A stretch of 64,000 bases of DNA from Pseudomonadota bacterium (GCA_023460395.1 JAEWQB010000019.1:67011-131010); one strand, 5' to 3'. Shown: positions 7,341-17,100, numbered from the stretch's first letter. Numbers and translations: made by a program. The notes: generated from the sequence alone by a model not told the origin.

Positions 7341-9404
7341 CCCAAACAGATTCTCAAACGCGACGGTTGCATCGAAACATGGTCTTTGGACCGCATTGCC
7401 AACGCTATCTTCAAAGCCCTTAAGGGGAGCGGTATTAAAGATCCGCTTCTGTCCAAGCGCCTCGCTGGCAAGGTGGAGAAAAAGCTTGAAGGTGTGGACG
7501 TGCCCGAACAGGAGCATGTGCAGGACATGGTTCAGCAGGTGCTGATGGAAGCGCGCCTGTATTCCGTGGCGGAACGCTATATTATCTATCGCGAAAAGCG
7601 TCGTGAAATGCGTTCGCAGAATCAGGCGTATGTGGATATTTCCAAGATGATCGAAAGTTATCTGGACCGCAGCGACTGGCGTGTACAGGAAAACTCCAAC
7701 ATGGGGCATTCCTTCCAGGGGCTTATTTTGCACATGGCTGGCTCAGTGCAGGCGCGCTATGTGCTGGAAAAATATCCTGAAGAAATCCGTCTGGCCCATA
7801 ACCACGGGTATTTTCATATCCACGATTTGTCCTTCGGTCTGGCGGGCTACTGCTCCGGGTGGAGCCTGCGCGACTTGTTGCTGGAAGGGTTTAACCTCGA
7901 AGGCCGTAGCTGCTCCGCTCCGGCTAAACACTTCGACTCCGCCTGCGGGCAGATCGTGAACTTCCTTGGCACGCTCCAAAATGAATGGGCGGGAGCGCAG
8001 GCCTTTAACAACGTGGATACCTATCTGGCGCCCTTCATCCGCTATGACAAGCTCAGTTATGCGGACGTACGGCAGGAGATCCAGAAAACGGTCTTCAGCC
8101 TGAACACCACCTCGCGGTGGGGCGGGCAAAGCCCCTTTACCAACTTTACCTTCGATATGGTCCCCCCTTCGCATATTGCCAAGGAACCGGTCATCATCGG
8201 CGGTCAGTATCAGGATTCCACCTACGGCGACTATGCCGAAGAAATGGAAATGATCAACCGCGCCTTCTTGGAAGTCATGCTGGAAGGGGATGCCGACGGT
8301 CGCATTTTCTCCTTCCCCATCCCCACCTACAACGTGACCAAAGATTTTGCGTGGGACACAGAGGCCGGCAAGCTGCTGCTGCGTCTTACGGCAAAATACG
8401 GTGCACCGTACTTCCAGAACTTCATCAATTCAGACCTGAATCCCGAAGATGTGCGCTCCATGTGCTGCCGTTTGCAGATGGACTTGCGGGAGATCCGCAA
8501 AAAGACCGGCGGACTGTTCGGAGCGGGCGATCTTACCGGGTCCATTGGCGTGGTTACGCTGAATCTGCCCAAGCTGGCCTATCTGGCGCATAACGAAGAA
8601 GATTTTATTGATCTGGTTACCGAGTATGCGGAACTTGCCAAGGACTCGCTGGAGTTCAAACGCAAGCTGTGCGAACAGAATCTGGAAGCAGGCATGTTCC
8701 CCTACAGCCGCCGGTATCTGAAAAATGGGTATAACGGACACTTCTCCACCATCGGGGTTATCGGTGGGCACGAAGCCTGCCTGAACCTGCTGGGCAAAGG
8801 CATTGATTCTGAAGGCGGGTTGCGTCTTATGCGCCGTGTGCTGAATCAGTTGCGCCAACTGACCTTGAATTTTCAGGAAGAAACGGGACACCTGTACAAC
8901 CTGGAAGCCACACCAGGGGAAGGCACGTGCTACCGGTTGGCCAAGATTGACAAGGAACTCTACGAAGATATTAAAACGTCCGGTGATGCCGTGCCGTATT
9001 ACACCAACTCCACGTTGCTGCCGGTGGGCATAACGGGCGATGTGTTCTACGCGCTTGAGCACCAGAATGAATTGCAGACCCTGTATAATGGCGGCACCGT
9101 GTTCCACACGTTCCTCGGCGAATCCGTTCCCGACGAAGAAAGCGTGAAAAATTATTTGCTTAAGGCCATGGGGCAGACGAAAATTCCGTATATCTCGGTA
9201 ACTCCCACCTTCTCCATATGCAAGGAGCACGGCTACCTGCATGGCGAGCATTTCAATTGCCCCACGTGCGGCACAGAAGCGGAAGTCTACACGCGTGTGG
9301 TGGGCTATTACCGGCCTGTGGGGCGCTGGAATAAGGGCAAGCAGGAAGAATACCGCGAACGGCAGGAATATGGCATGGGCTGCCTGTGCAGTTGCGAAAG
9401 CTAG
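7338..9404 (+). CDS. nrdD: Anaerobic (class III) ribonucleoside-triphosphate reductase NrdD
   Basis: This is a 688-residue glycyl-radical enzyme that reduces ribonucleoside triphosphates to deoxynucleotides without oxygen. The N-terminal ATP-cone (residues about 3-90) begins KQILKRDGCIETW. Catalytic-domain signatures include SRWGGQSPFTNFTFD and FSFPIPTYNVTKDF. The C-terminus carries a zinc-binding CPTCG motif and the glycyl-radical loop RVVGYYRPVGRWNKGKQEEY. The start MPKQ at 7338 has GGAGA upstream; earlier in-frame starts would lie inside the regulatory leader. No nrdG activase gene follows, so the activase must be encoded elsewhere. The B12 riboswitch upstream implies a B12-dependent reductase elsewhere in the genome. 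Confidence 0.95.
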   Translation: MPKQILKRDGCIETWSLDRIANAIFKALKGSGIKDPLLSKRLAGKVEKKLEGVDVPEQEHVQDMVQQVLMEARLYSVAERYIIYREKRREMRSQNQAYVDISKMIESYLDRSDWRVQENSNMGHSFQGLILHMAGSVQARYVLEKYPEEIRLAHNHGYFHIHDLSFGLAGYCSGWSLRDLLLEGFNLEGRSCSAPAKHFDSACGQIVNFLGTLQNEWAGAQAFNNVDTYLAPFIRYDKLSYADVRQEIQKTVFSLNTTSRWGGQSPFTNFTFDMVPPSHIAKEPVIIGGQYQDSTYGDYAEEMEMINRAFLEVMLEGDADGRIFSFPIPTYNVTKDFAWDTEAGKLLLRLTAKYGAPYFQNFINSDLNPEDVRSMCCRLQMDLREIRKKTGGLFGAGDLTGSIGVVTLNLPKLAYLAHNEEDFIDLVTEYAELAKDSLEFKRKLCEQNLEAGMFPYSRRYLKNGYNGHFSTIGVIGGHEACLNLLGKGIDSEGGLRLMRRVLNQLRQLTLNFQEETGHLYNLEATPGEGTCYRLAKIDKELYEDIKTSGDAVPYYTNSTLLPVGITGDVFYALEHQNELQTLYNGGTVFHTFLGESVPDEESVKNYLLKAMGQTKIPYISVTPTFSICKEHGYLHGEHFNCPTCGTEAEVYTRVVGYYRPVGRWNKGKQEEYRERQEYGMGCLCSCES

Positions 9405-9434
9405 CCTTAGCGCTGTATTTACATAACGTCTCTG

Positions 9435-9467
9435 GGCGCCCCGGTCTTTTCGGACCGGGGCGCCTTT
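9435..9467 (+). terminator. Strong terminator after nrdD
   Basis: A perfect 12-bp stem, GGCGCCCCGGTC (9435-9446) with GACCGGGGCGCC (9453-9464), is followed by TTTGTTGTG. It separates nrdD from the next gene. Confidence 0.85.
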
Positions 9468-9543
9468 GTTGTGTTTGGTTCTGATTGACGGGGAGGCGGA
9501 GTCGTTTGACTTTGTTTTCGCATGCCGATAGAGAGCTATCAAT

Positions 9544-10506
9544 ATGAAAAAATATTCACAGCAAGAAAATCCTGCAACGTCCCGCCCGGATGGAGGGCGA
9601 TCTGTTCCCGGAACCGAAGACGGCAGAGAAGCGTCTGTTGGCGAAAAGTGTGCGGCGGAAGCGACTGCCGGACAGGCTTCCCGGTCGTCTGTGGCACGCA
9701 GGGGAATGACCCCCAAGCGTGTCGCCGGAGCAGTGCTGCCGGGGGGAAAAAAAAGCCGTCAGCAGGCAGCCGCCGTAGCGTCTGCGGCGGGCGGTAAGGC
9801 GGGGCTGGGCAACTCCCGGTGGCTTGTGGAAAGCTATGTGCCGCTGGTGCGGTTTCTGGGAGTGTTTTTGGGGCATGGCTGCGAGGTCGTGTTGCACGAT
9901 ATGTCCAGCAAAGAGGCGTCGGTTTTAGCTATTGCCAATAATCACATCACGGGCCGCAGAGAGGGAGCGCCGCTGACTGATCTTGCTCTGCGTTTTGTGG
10001 CAAGCCGCGAGTATGAGCAGCGGGATTGGGTTATGGGCTATTCGTCCCGTTCCCGCGATGGCAGGCCGCTGCACTCCGCAACCTACTTTATTCGTGATGA
10101 GGCGGGGGGGCTTGCGGGCATGCTGTGCCTGAATATGGATATTTCAGACCTGATGCAGGCCCGCGAGGCGCTTACGCGTATGGCGCAGGCGCTCTGCCCG
10201 GATCAGGCAGGCTGTGGGGCAGGTGAAGAAGCGGGCGCGTTCAGGCCGGAGCCGGGGGCGGACCCATGTCACAGCGAAACATTTTCTGAGTCGCTGGAAG
10301 ATTTGACTGAGCAGCTCATAACGCAGGTCATTACTGCTTCCGATGTGCCCGCCAAGCGCATGACCCCTGCGGAGAAAATGGATATTGTCCGCACGTTGCA
10401 TGCGCGTGGTGTGTTTTTGCTTAAGGGAACAGTGGGGCTTGTTGCGGGCTTGCTGTCCTCGTCTGAGGCCACAATTTACCGGTATCTCCAGAAAATAAGC
10501 GAGTAA
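9544..10506 (+). CDS. YheO/DauR-type PAS transcriptional regulator
   Basis: This is a 320-residue probable DNA-binding regulator. The first 90 residues are Ala/Gly/Ser-rich and likely disordered, an unusual extension. Residues about 95-210 form a YheO-type PAS domain (LVRFLGVFLGHGCEVVLHD; ANNHITGRREGAPLTDLAL). The C-terminal 55 residues are the HTH_22 helix-turn-helix (MTPAEKMDIVRTLHARG, then SSEATIYRYLQKISE). This family includes DauR, a regulator of D-arginine catabolism. The gene sits just upstream of ridA, a symporter gene and a cysteine desulfidase gene and probably controls them. A short dyad GATAG/CTATC (9527-9540) abuts the start and could mask its ribosome-binding site. Confidence 0.82.
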   Translation: MKKYSQQENPATSRPDGGRSVPGTEDGREASVGEKCAAEATAGQASRSSVARRGMTPKRVAGAVLPGGKKSRQQAAAVASAAGGKAGLGNSRWLVESYVPLVRFLGVFLGHGCEVVLHDMSSKEASVLAIANNHITGRREGAPLTDLALRFVASREYEQRDWVMGYSSRSRDGRPLHSATYFIRDEAGGLAGMLCLNMDISDLMQAREALTRMAQALCPDQAGCGAGEEAGAFRPEPGADPCHSETFSESLEDLTEQLITQVITASDVPAKRMTPAEKMDIVRTLHARGVFLLKGTVGLVAGLLSSSEATIYRYLQKISE

Positions 10507-10536
10507 TCCGCCGTATCAGGCGGTGGAAGTGTGTGG

Positions 10537-10564
10537 CGGCGCGTGCCCGAAAGGGTGCGCGCCG
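10537..10564 (+). terminator. GNRA-loop hairpin after the regulator gene
   Basis: CGGCGCG (10537-10543) pairs with CGCGCCG (10558-10564). The stem extends through two wobbles to CCC/GGG around a GAAA tetraloop. No T tract follows. Confidence 0.5.
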
Positions 10565-10589
10565 TCATGTTTGGCAATGGAATGATAAA

Positions 10590-10613
10590 ATTTTATTGAG
10601 TCGTGAATAAAAT
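10590..10613. promoter_or_regulatory. Palindromic operator candidate upstream of ridA
   Basis: ATTTTATT (10590-10597) and AATAAAAT (10606-10613) are perfect inverted 8-mers with an 8-nt spacer. A partly overlapping dyad GAGTC (10598-10602)/GACTC (10619-10623) shares the spacer. A TTGACT -35-like hexamer is at 10617-10622. The site is well placed to be bound by the regulator encoded upstream. Confidence 0.45.
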
Positions 10614-10720
10614 GTATTGACTCTAAAAAAAATTATCAGTAGTCAAAAAAATACGCATGCACGGTCCGCCGACCGTACGTGCCATCCCCCGCCTTCGCGC
10701 GGAGAGTATAAGGAGAACCT

Positions 10721-11095
10721 ATGCCAACTATTATTTGTAGCGAACATGTTCCCGCTGCTGTTGGTCCTTATTCACAGGCCATGCAAAGTGGCGGCTTTAT
10801 CTTCACTTCCGGCCAGTTGCCTATTGAGGCCGCCACGGGGACTATCCCCGATTCGGTGGAAAAGCAGGCACGCGTTTCGCTGGACAACGTAAAGGCTGTT
10901 TTGGAAAAAGCTGGCTCGTCCATGCGTCGTGTAGTCAAAACAACGGTCTTTTTGAGCGACATGGCGGACTTTGCTGTCGTAAACGCCGTGTATGCCGAAT
11001 ATTTTAGCGAGCCATTTCCTGCCCGGAGCTGTGTGGAAGTAGCGCGGCTCCCCAAGGATGTGCTGGTGGAAATAGAAGTTATTGCCGAAAGTTAG
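10721..11095 (+). CDS. ridA: RidA family enamine/imine deaminase
   Basis: This is a 124-residue cytosolic protein of the RidA/YjgF family, which hydrolyses reactive enamines and imines such as 2-aminoacrylate to keto acids plus ammonia. Family signatures are present: GPYSQAMQSGGFIFTSGQ near the start, and PARSCVEVARLPKDVLVEIE at the end with the conserved arginine of the RidA active site. The ATG at 10721 follows AAGGAG. Its position before a symporter gene and a cysteine desulfidase gene fits clearing the 2-aminoacrylate that enzyme releases. Confidence 0.93.
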   Translation: MPTIICSEHVPAAVGPYSQAMQSGGFIFTSGQLPIEAATGTIPDSVEKQARVSLDNVKAVLEKAGSSMRRVVKTTVFLSDMADFAVVNAVYAEYFSEPFPARSCVEVARLPKDVLVEIEVIAES

Positions 11096-11108
11096 CGTAG
11101 TAAACCGT

Positions 11109-11166
11109 CTTTCGGTACGCCGAAAGCCGGGGCGGTAGTTGCCGTGTCGACACGGCCTTCGCGAAG
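11109..11166. promoter_or_regulatory. Cluster of dyad symmetries between ridA and the symporter gene
   Basis: The 201-bp gap holds three dyads: CTTTCGG/CCGAAAG (11109-11126, 4-nt loop), a perfect uninterrupted 16-bp palindrome GCCGTGTCGACACGGC (11141-11156), and CTTCGCGAAG (11157-11166). The first could be a hairpin separating ridA expression from the symporter; the second looks like a protein-binding site. Confidence 0.4.
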
Positions 11167-11296
11167 CCCGGAATGGTTCGGGGTTCGCAGGAATACCTTA
11201 AGAGCATAGCCGACTGGACGCTGAGGGGAAACGTGTGTGGAGCGTGTGGTCCAAGTATGCCATTTTCGCAACCGGAATTGCAAAGGAGCGCGCTGT

Positions 11297-12553
11297 ATGT
11301 CTCACGCATCGGAACCCAAACAGCGGAAGGGAGAGTTCGGCCTTATCTTCAGGTTACTTATTGGCATTGCTGCCGGGGTCGTTTTGGGCCTTACAGCCAA
11401 CGTCGGCGTGATGGAGGTAGTTGTTTCAATCAAGTACCTGCTTGGACAACTGATTTTCTATACCGTACCACTAGTTATTATCGCGTTCATCGCCCCGGCG
11501 ATTACCCGGCTTGGACAAAACGCCAGCAAAATGCTCGCTGCGGGCGTGAGCCTGGCGTATCTTTCCGCCGTGGGGGCAGCGACCATGGCGGCTGTGGCGG
11601 GATATCTGATCATTCCCCATCTCTCTATCGTTACCGAGGTGGAAGGGCTGCGAGAATTGCCGGAAGTGGTCTTCCAACTAGGCATTCCGCCCATTATGTC
11701 GGTTATGACCGCACTGGTTACCGCTATTTTGCTGGGTGTGGCGACTCTATGGAGCGGAGCAAAGCAGATTGAGCGTCTGCTCTGTGAGTTTGAAGGCCTC
11801 ATGATGCAGGTGGTAGTCCGGGTAGTTATCCCCGTGCTTCCCTTCTTTATTGCCGCTACGTTTTCCGGATTGGCCTACGAGGGGAGCCTTACCCGGCAGC
11901 TTCCTGTGTTTCTTGAAGTCATCGGTATTGTTCTTATCGGTCATGTTATCTGGCTCATGGTGCTGTACCTGCTTGGTGGCGCGGTTTCCGGGCGTAACCC
12001 GTGGGAGGTGGTACGCCACTACTCGCCCGCGTGTCTCACCGCCGTGGGGACCATGTCCAGCGCTGCTACGCTGCCCGTGGCTCTGGAGTGCGCGGCGAAA
12101 TCCAAAGTACTCAGCCGGGATACGGTGGAGTTCATGATCCCGCTGGGGGCAACGATTCATTTGTGCGGGTCTGTGCTGACAGAAACCTTCTTCGCCATGA
12201 CCATTTCGCAAATGCTGTACGGTCAGTTGCCGGAGGTAGGGACTATGATTCTCTTTATTACGCTGTTCGGTGTGTTCGCCATCGGGGCGCCCGGTGTGCC
12301 CGGCGGCACGGTTATGGCTTCGCTGGGTATAGTGGTGGGCGTTCTTGGGTTTGATCCCGCCGGGGTGGCCTTGCTGCTTGCTATTTTCGCTTTGCAGGAC
12401 AGCTTTGGCACCGCGTGCAACGTAACGGGAGACGGGGCGTTGGCCCTGATGCTGGAAGGCATCTTCAACAGAAACGGCGAACTGCAACGGGGGCGCAGCC
12501 AACAGGCGTGTGGAGCCGGAGAACGCGACATGGCAGGGACGCGGGCGGAGTAG
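11297..12553 (+). CDS. Dicarboxylate/amino-acid:cation symporter (DAACS family)
   Basis: This is a 418-residue inner-membrane secondary transporter of the SLC1/DAACS family (GltP, DctA, SstT type). The start MSHASEP at 11297 has AAGGAG upstream. Hallmarks: the serine-rich re-entrant region around TAVGTMSSAATLPVAL, GATIHLCGSVL, and the substrate/sodium site SFGTACNVTGDGALAL near residue 385. About eight membrane helices and two hairpins fit the family. The exact substrate cannot be read from sequence; cysteine, serine or a dicarboxylate are all possible. It lies between ridA and the desulfidase gene, so cysteine or a related amino acid is the most economical inference. Confidence 0.88.
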   Translation: MSHASEPKQRKGEFGLIFRLLIGIAAGVVLGLTANVGVMEVVVSIKYLLGQLIFYTVPLVIIAFIAPAITRLGQNASKMLAAGVSLAYLSAVGAATMAAVAGYLIIPHLSIVTEVEGLRELPEVVFQLGIPPIMSVMTALVTAILLGVATLWSGAKQIERLLCEFEGLMMQVVVRVVIPVLPFFIAATFSGLAYEGSLTRQLPVFLEVIGIVLIGHVIWLMVLYLLGGAVSGRNPWEVVRHYSPACLTAVGTMSSAATLPVALECAAKSKVLSRDTVEFMIPLGATIHLCGSVLTETFFAMTISQMLYGQLPEVGTMILFITLFGVFAIGAPGVPGGTVMASLGIVVGVLGFDPAGVALLLAIFALQDSFGTACNVTGDGALALMLEGIFNRNGELQRGRSQQACGAGERDMAGTRAE

Positions 12554-12587
12554 GTTCGTGCCAGCCATATACCAACGGGATACAGGT

Positions 12588-13865
12588 ATGATGAAATCCG
12601 AATGGTCTGACTACATAGCCCTGCTTAACCGTGAAGTGGTGCCCGCTTTAGGATGCACCGAACCGGTCACCATTGCCCTAGCGTCGGCGAGGGCGACCCG
12701 TGAACTGGGAGTGCTTCCAGAGCGGATTACGGTGCGCGTAAGTGGTAATTTGCTTAAGAACGGCATGGGGGTGGGCGTTCCCGGTACGGGAATGACCGGA
12801 CTGGGCATTGCCGCGGCGGTGGGAGCCACCGGAGGAAATGCCGACCTTGGCCTTGAGGTGTTGCGCGATCTCACCGGGGAGCAGGTGGAGCAGGGCAAAC
12901 ACATGCTGGCGGAAAAACGTGTGGAGGTGCTCCTCGCGAAGACGGACGAGTTGCTTTATGCCGAGGTGGACGTGGCGGCGGGGGAGAACCACGCCCGTTG
13001 CGTTATCGCCAGAGAGCACACCGCTGTGGTGCTGGCGGAACGGAATGGCGAAGAGCGGTTTTCCGCGCCGTGGCCCGGCGAGGAAGGAGGACAGGGCGCA
13101 TGGCCTCTGAGCATGGAACGTATTTATGACTTTGCGGTGAATGCTCCCTTTGCGGAGATTGCGTTCATTCTGGAATCGGCCCGGCTGAACGAAGCCATAG
13201 CCTTGCAGGGGATGGAACGCGAGTGGGGCCTTAAGGTCGGGCGCTCCATGGAAGAAGATATTCGGCAGGGGCTGCGTGCCGACGATATGGCTTCCTTTGC
13301 CATAAAAATGGCTGCCGCCGCGTCCGATGCCCGTATGGATGGTATTATGCTGCCCGTGATGAGCAACTCCGGCAGCGGCAATCAGGGCATCACCGCCACC
13401 GTTCCCGTGGTGGCCTTTGCCATCCGCCTGAACGCGGATGACGAGGCGTTGGCGCGTGCGCTGATAATGAGCCACCTTACCGCTATTCACCTGAAGCATC
13501 ATCTGGGGCGGCTGTCCGCACTATGCGGGGCTATTTTGGCTGCCACCGGTTCCAGTTGCGGCATTGTAATGTTGCTGGGCGGTGGTTTGCAGGAAATCGG
13601 CTATGCCGTGAAAAATATGGTGGGCAACATCACGGGTATGATTTGCGACGGAGCGAAGACGTCGTGCGCCCTTAAAGTGGCTTCCGCTGTGGAGGCGGGC
13701 ATTCAGGCCGCCTTGCTGGCCCGTAAAGGCACTGCCGTAAGCGGACGCGAGGGCATTGTGGACGATGATCTGGAAACGTCCATCCGTAATCTGGGACGCC
13801 TCGGCTCCTGCGGTATGGCGGAAACGGACAAGGTCATCCTCGACATTATGGTCGCTAAGCAATGA
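12588..13865 (+). CDS. cyuA: L-cysteine desulfidase, CyuA/UPF0597 family
   Basis: This is a 425-residue cytosolic protein of the UPF0597 (YhaM/CyuA) family, related to the alpha chain of Fe-S serine dehydratases. It probably converts L-cysteine to sulfide, ammonia and pyruvate through a [4Fe-4S] centre. Candidate cluster cysteines are conserved: ALGCTEPVTIAL at the N-terminus, TGSSCGIVMLLGGG, and MICDGAKTSCALKVASA near residue 350. The gene begins 35 bp after the symporter stop; ATGATG at 12588/12591 makes the exact start ambiguous, and the ribosome-binding site is weak. A serine/threonine dehydratase-like activity is an alternative. Confidence 0.87.
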   Translation: MMKSEWSDYIALLNREVVPALGCTEPVTIALASARATRELGVLPERITVRVSGNLLKNGMGVGVPGTGMTGLGIAAAVGATGGNADLGLEVLRDLTGEQVEQGKHMLAEKRVEVLLAKTDELLYAEVDVAAGENHARCVIAREHTAVVLAERNGEERFSAPWPGEEGGQGAWPLSMERIYDFAVNAPFAEIAFILESARLNEAIALQGMEREWGLKVGRSMEEDIRQGLRADDMASFAIKMAAAASDARMDGIMLPVMSNSGSGNQGITATVPVVAFAIRLNADDEALARALIMSHLTAIHLKHHLGRLSALCGAILAATGSSCGIVMLLGGGLQEIGYAVKNMVGNITGMICDGAKTSCALKVASAVEAGIQAALLARKGTAVSGREGIVDDDLETSIRNLGRLGSCGMAETDKVILDIMVAKQ

Positions 13866-13908
13866 CGTACACACACCCGTCGGGCAGGATGCTGTCCGGC
13901 GGTTCCCC

Positions 13909-13938
13909 GCGCCCGTCCCCCATGGGGGCGGGCGTTTT
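13909..13938 (+). terminator. Terminator closing the cysteine-catabolism cluster
   Basis: CGCCCGTCCCC pairs with GGGGCGGGCG around a short CAT-centred loop (13910-13934, one bulge or wobble) and is followed by TTTT. Confidence 0.75.
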
Positions 13939-14100
13939 GGTGTATGCTGCGCGTCCGTAAGCAGCAGGGGGGGCGTGCGGAAAAGCTGACGGTCTGACCC
14001 TTTATCCTGTTCTCCATACAGGCTGCGCAGGGGAAATAGCTTTAGCAAGGCTTGCGGGAGGAAGGGAACATTTTTTTGAATGTGTTTTGGCGGAGGTGTG

Positions 14101-14142
14101 ATGACTCACCGTTCCCGTGTCCTCTCCGGTGTTTGCGCCTGA
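14101..14142 (+). CDS. Possible 13-residue leader peptide before the helicase gene
   Basis: ATG at 14101 has the best ribosome-binding site in the region (GGCGGAGG). It opens a 13-codon frame (MTHRSRVLSGVCA) that stops at 14140-14142, 10 nt before the first ATG of the helicase. It could couple translation into the helicase gene. It may also be chance: no repeated regulatory codons are seen. Confidence 0.3.
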   Translation: MTHRSRVLSGVCA

Positions 14143-14152
14143 CAGGCGCGGC

Positions 14153-17100
14153 ATGTTCTGCTATCTGAAGGCCATGCTCCACGCCACGCAACCCCGCTCC
14201 GCATTGCGAACTCCGCAGGCCACGCGTCCCCATTCCGCGAATCCGTTATTCGCTCCACTCATGCATCCGCTGGGGGATGTGGGGTTTGTCTTCGCGCACA
14301 CGGCGCTCTTGCCGGGGCAAGCGCCACAGCCCTATGCGGTTGCCGCCATACGCCTTACGCCGAACGGCAAACGCAGCGAATATACTTCGCTGATTCACGT
14401 GGAACAAACCCGCGCTCGCGACTACATGCACTCCCACATCAGCCGCCGCATGCTGGTGAACGCTCCGGGCGCGGATGCCGTTCGGGATGAATTATGCGCG
14501 TTTCTGGCAGGGTTGGAGTGCGTGTGCTGTTTTGACCCGTATGACTCGCCGCAGGCTCTGGACACGCTGCTTCAGGACACACGGATATTTGATCTGGGAT
14601 TCGCGGCGGATTTTTTTATGCCGTGGGCGGTCAGTTCCTCCACCCGACAGCTTTGGGAAACCGTGCATGGTCGGGCGCGCGAGAAGGTGAGTTTTTCCGC
14701 GGAGGAAGGCGTGGCGCTGTGCGTGGACTTCGCTAAGTACCTGTTCGGTGACGTCTTGTCGGATACGCGGTTCCCCGGCGTGCGGGCCTTGCGGGAATAC
14801 CTTGGACGAAGCGACACCCTTTTCGGCGATGTGTGTTGTCATCTGTTACGCCATTTCTCCGAATATTTCGGCAGCGGGCTACTGACGCCGGTTTCTGGTG
14901 AGGACACTGCGGACTGGCAACAATTTTTGGAAGAGGCCTTGCCAGACGCAAAACTGTTGTCCACGCGCAAGCAACGCAGCCCACGGGATGCGGCAGAGTC
15001 GCAGAATCAGGCCCGCCCGCTCAGGCAAACAGCAACAGGAGCCACCCTTGCCGATATTTCGACAGACAGCCCCGGAGCTGAAACCGGCGTGACCGTTGCC
15101 GTGACCGGCACAGTTGCCGGGCTTCCCGCGCGTGCGGGAGACACCGGGGCGATGGGGGCCACGCAGCCCTTTTCGCCCTTGCCCGAAGAAGGCATGCGGG
15201 AACTGTTCGGTCAATTGGCGCATAGCCAGCGCGGATATCGGGTCCGCGAGGCGCAGATAACATACGCAAAGCATGTGGCCCGCGCGCTGAACACCACTGC
15301 GGTGGCCTGTATCGAAGCGGGCACGGGCACAGGAAAAACGCTGGGATATCTGTTGCCGGTTATGGAATTTCTCAAGCGGAATCCCTCACAGCGCGTGGCA
15401 GTGGCTACCTATACAAAAAGTTTACAAAATCAGTTGTATGGCAATGAAATTGCCACCTGCCGGAAACTGTTCGGGCAATATCGGGATATTCCCGTGGCGT
15501 TGGTCAAAGGAAAAAGCAACTATGTGTGCGCCCGCAAACTGGATGACGCTTACTCCCCCGGTCTGACCGGAGCGGACCTGCTCACGTGGCTGTTTTTCGT
15601 GAACATTTGTTACCGGCACCGGCAGGCGGATTGCGAGGATATCTCGCCCCGGCTGCGCCGCAGGCTGGACACGCGGCGGCAACTCACGGCGCTGATGCTG
15701 GAAGTTTCCGCGGGCAGTGGCTGCCACACTTCGCACACGCGATGCCCGGCGCAGGTGGTCACGGCGGAAGCCGCCCGCGCCCGGCTTGTGGTGACAAACC
15801 ATAACAAACTCATTCTCATGGAAAAGGATGGAAAGCTCAACGGGCTGTTCCGCCATTGTATTATTGATGAAGCCAACCATTTTGAGGACGCGGTGCGTAA
15901 CGCCGTTAGCCCGGAATTTTCTACGGCGGACCTGTTTGGACAGCTTCGCTATCTGCAGGAGCAATGCAGGCGTGTGGTGGCTTCCAACGCGTCGGAAAGG
16001 GAAAAAGAGCACGCGGACGAGGCGTTAGACGCCATGGACGCGTTGGTCCGCCAGCTAGGTGATCTGCGTGAGCGCTTTTTGCAGATGGACAGGGGAACGC
16101 TGGGGGGGGCGGTTTCCTTGCACGCGGCGCATAAGGCCTTTTCAGAAGGGCATGCACGGACAGACCTGACGCGGTTGCAAGCGCTACTGGAAGCGGTCTT
16201 GGAGCGTACGGCCCTTTTCACCGGGAAGCAGGCCGCCCGCTTGGGATTGACATATAGGCAACTTTCCCGATGTCGCACCATGCGCACGCTCATGCACGAG
16301 GCGCTTTTTACCTTGTCGCAAATACGGGCCGGACTGGAGGCTCAGGGTACGTGGCAGGCGGTACAGGTGTTTCCGCGCGGTTGGGTGCTGTCCGGCGGGC
16401 ATATATATGTAGGCCCGCTGGTGCGTAATCATATCTTGTCCCGGCGGGATGCGGTCATTTTTACCTCAGCCACACTCACGCATCAGTCCAGTTTCGACCC
16501 TTTCCGGCGCAGCATTGGGTTGGGCAAAGGACCGCAGGTGGTGTTTGATTCTGAGGAACTTCCCCCAAAACCCTGCTTTGTTACCCGCGTCGCTGCGCCG
16601 TTTGTGCCGGATGTGTCGCTGGTGGTGCCGTCGGGAACCCCCTCCGCTGTCTTTGAACACAAAACAGCGTGGCTCGCGCATGTGGCGCGGGAGATTCCCC
16701 GTCTTATCGAGTCCAATCGGGGGGCGACCTTGGTGCTGTGCGCCAGCTACGACGATCTGGACGCGCTGCGGGAGCGGCTAGAGCGGGAATACGACGGCGA
16801 ATATCCGTTGCTGTTTCAGAAGAAAGGTGAATCGCCCGCCGCCTTGTGCGACGAATTTCGCGCCGCCAAAGAAAGCGTGCTGTTTGGCGTGGAAACCTTC
16901 TGGCACGGGGTCGACTTTCCCGGCGACACGCTCACGCAGGTTATCATCACCCGGCTGCCTTTCCCGTCCCCATCCTCTCCGCTGATGGAAGCCCGTAGAC
17001 GATTTTTGTCAGAGGCCGCCTACTGGGAACGGCATAGGTATGAAACCGCCATCAAGTTTCGGCAGGGCATGGGCCGACTGATTCGCCGCGAAACCGACAG

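Noticed and set aside
8430..9716. A 428-residue open frame on the minus strand opposite nrdD
   Set aside because: It is the mirror of the NrdD coding sequence, with unnatural composition and no start context.
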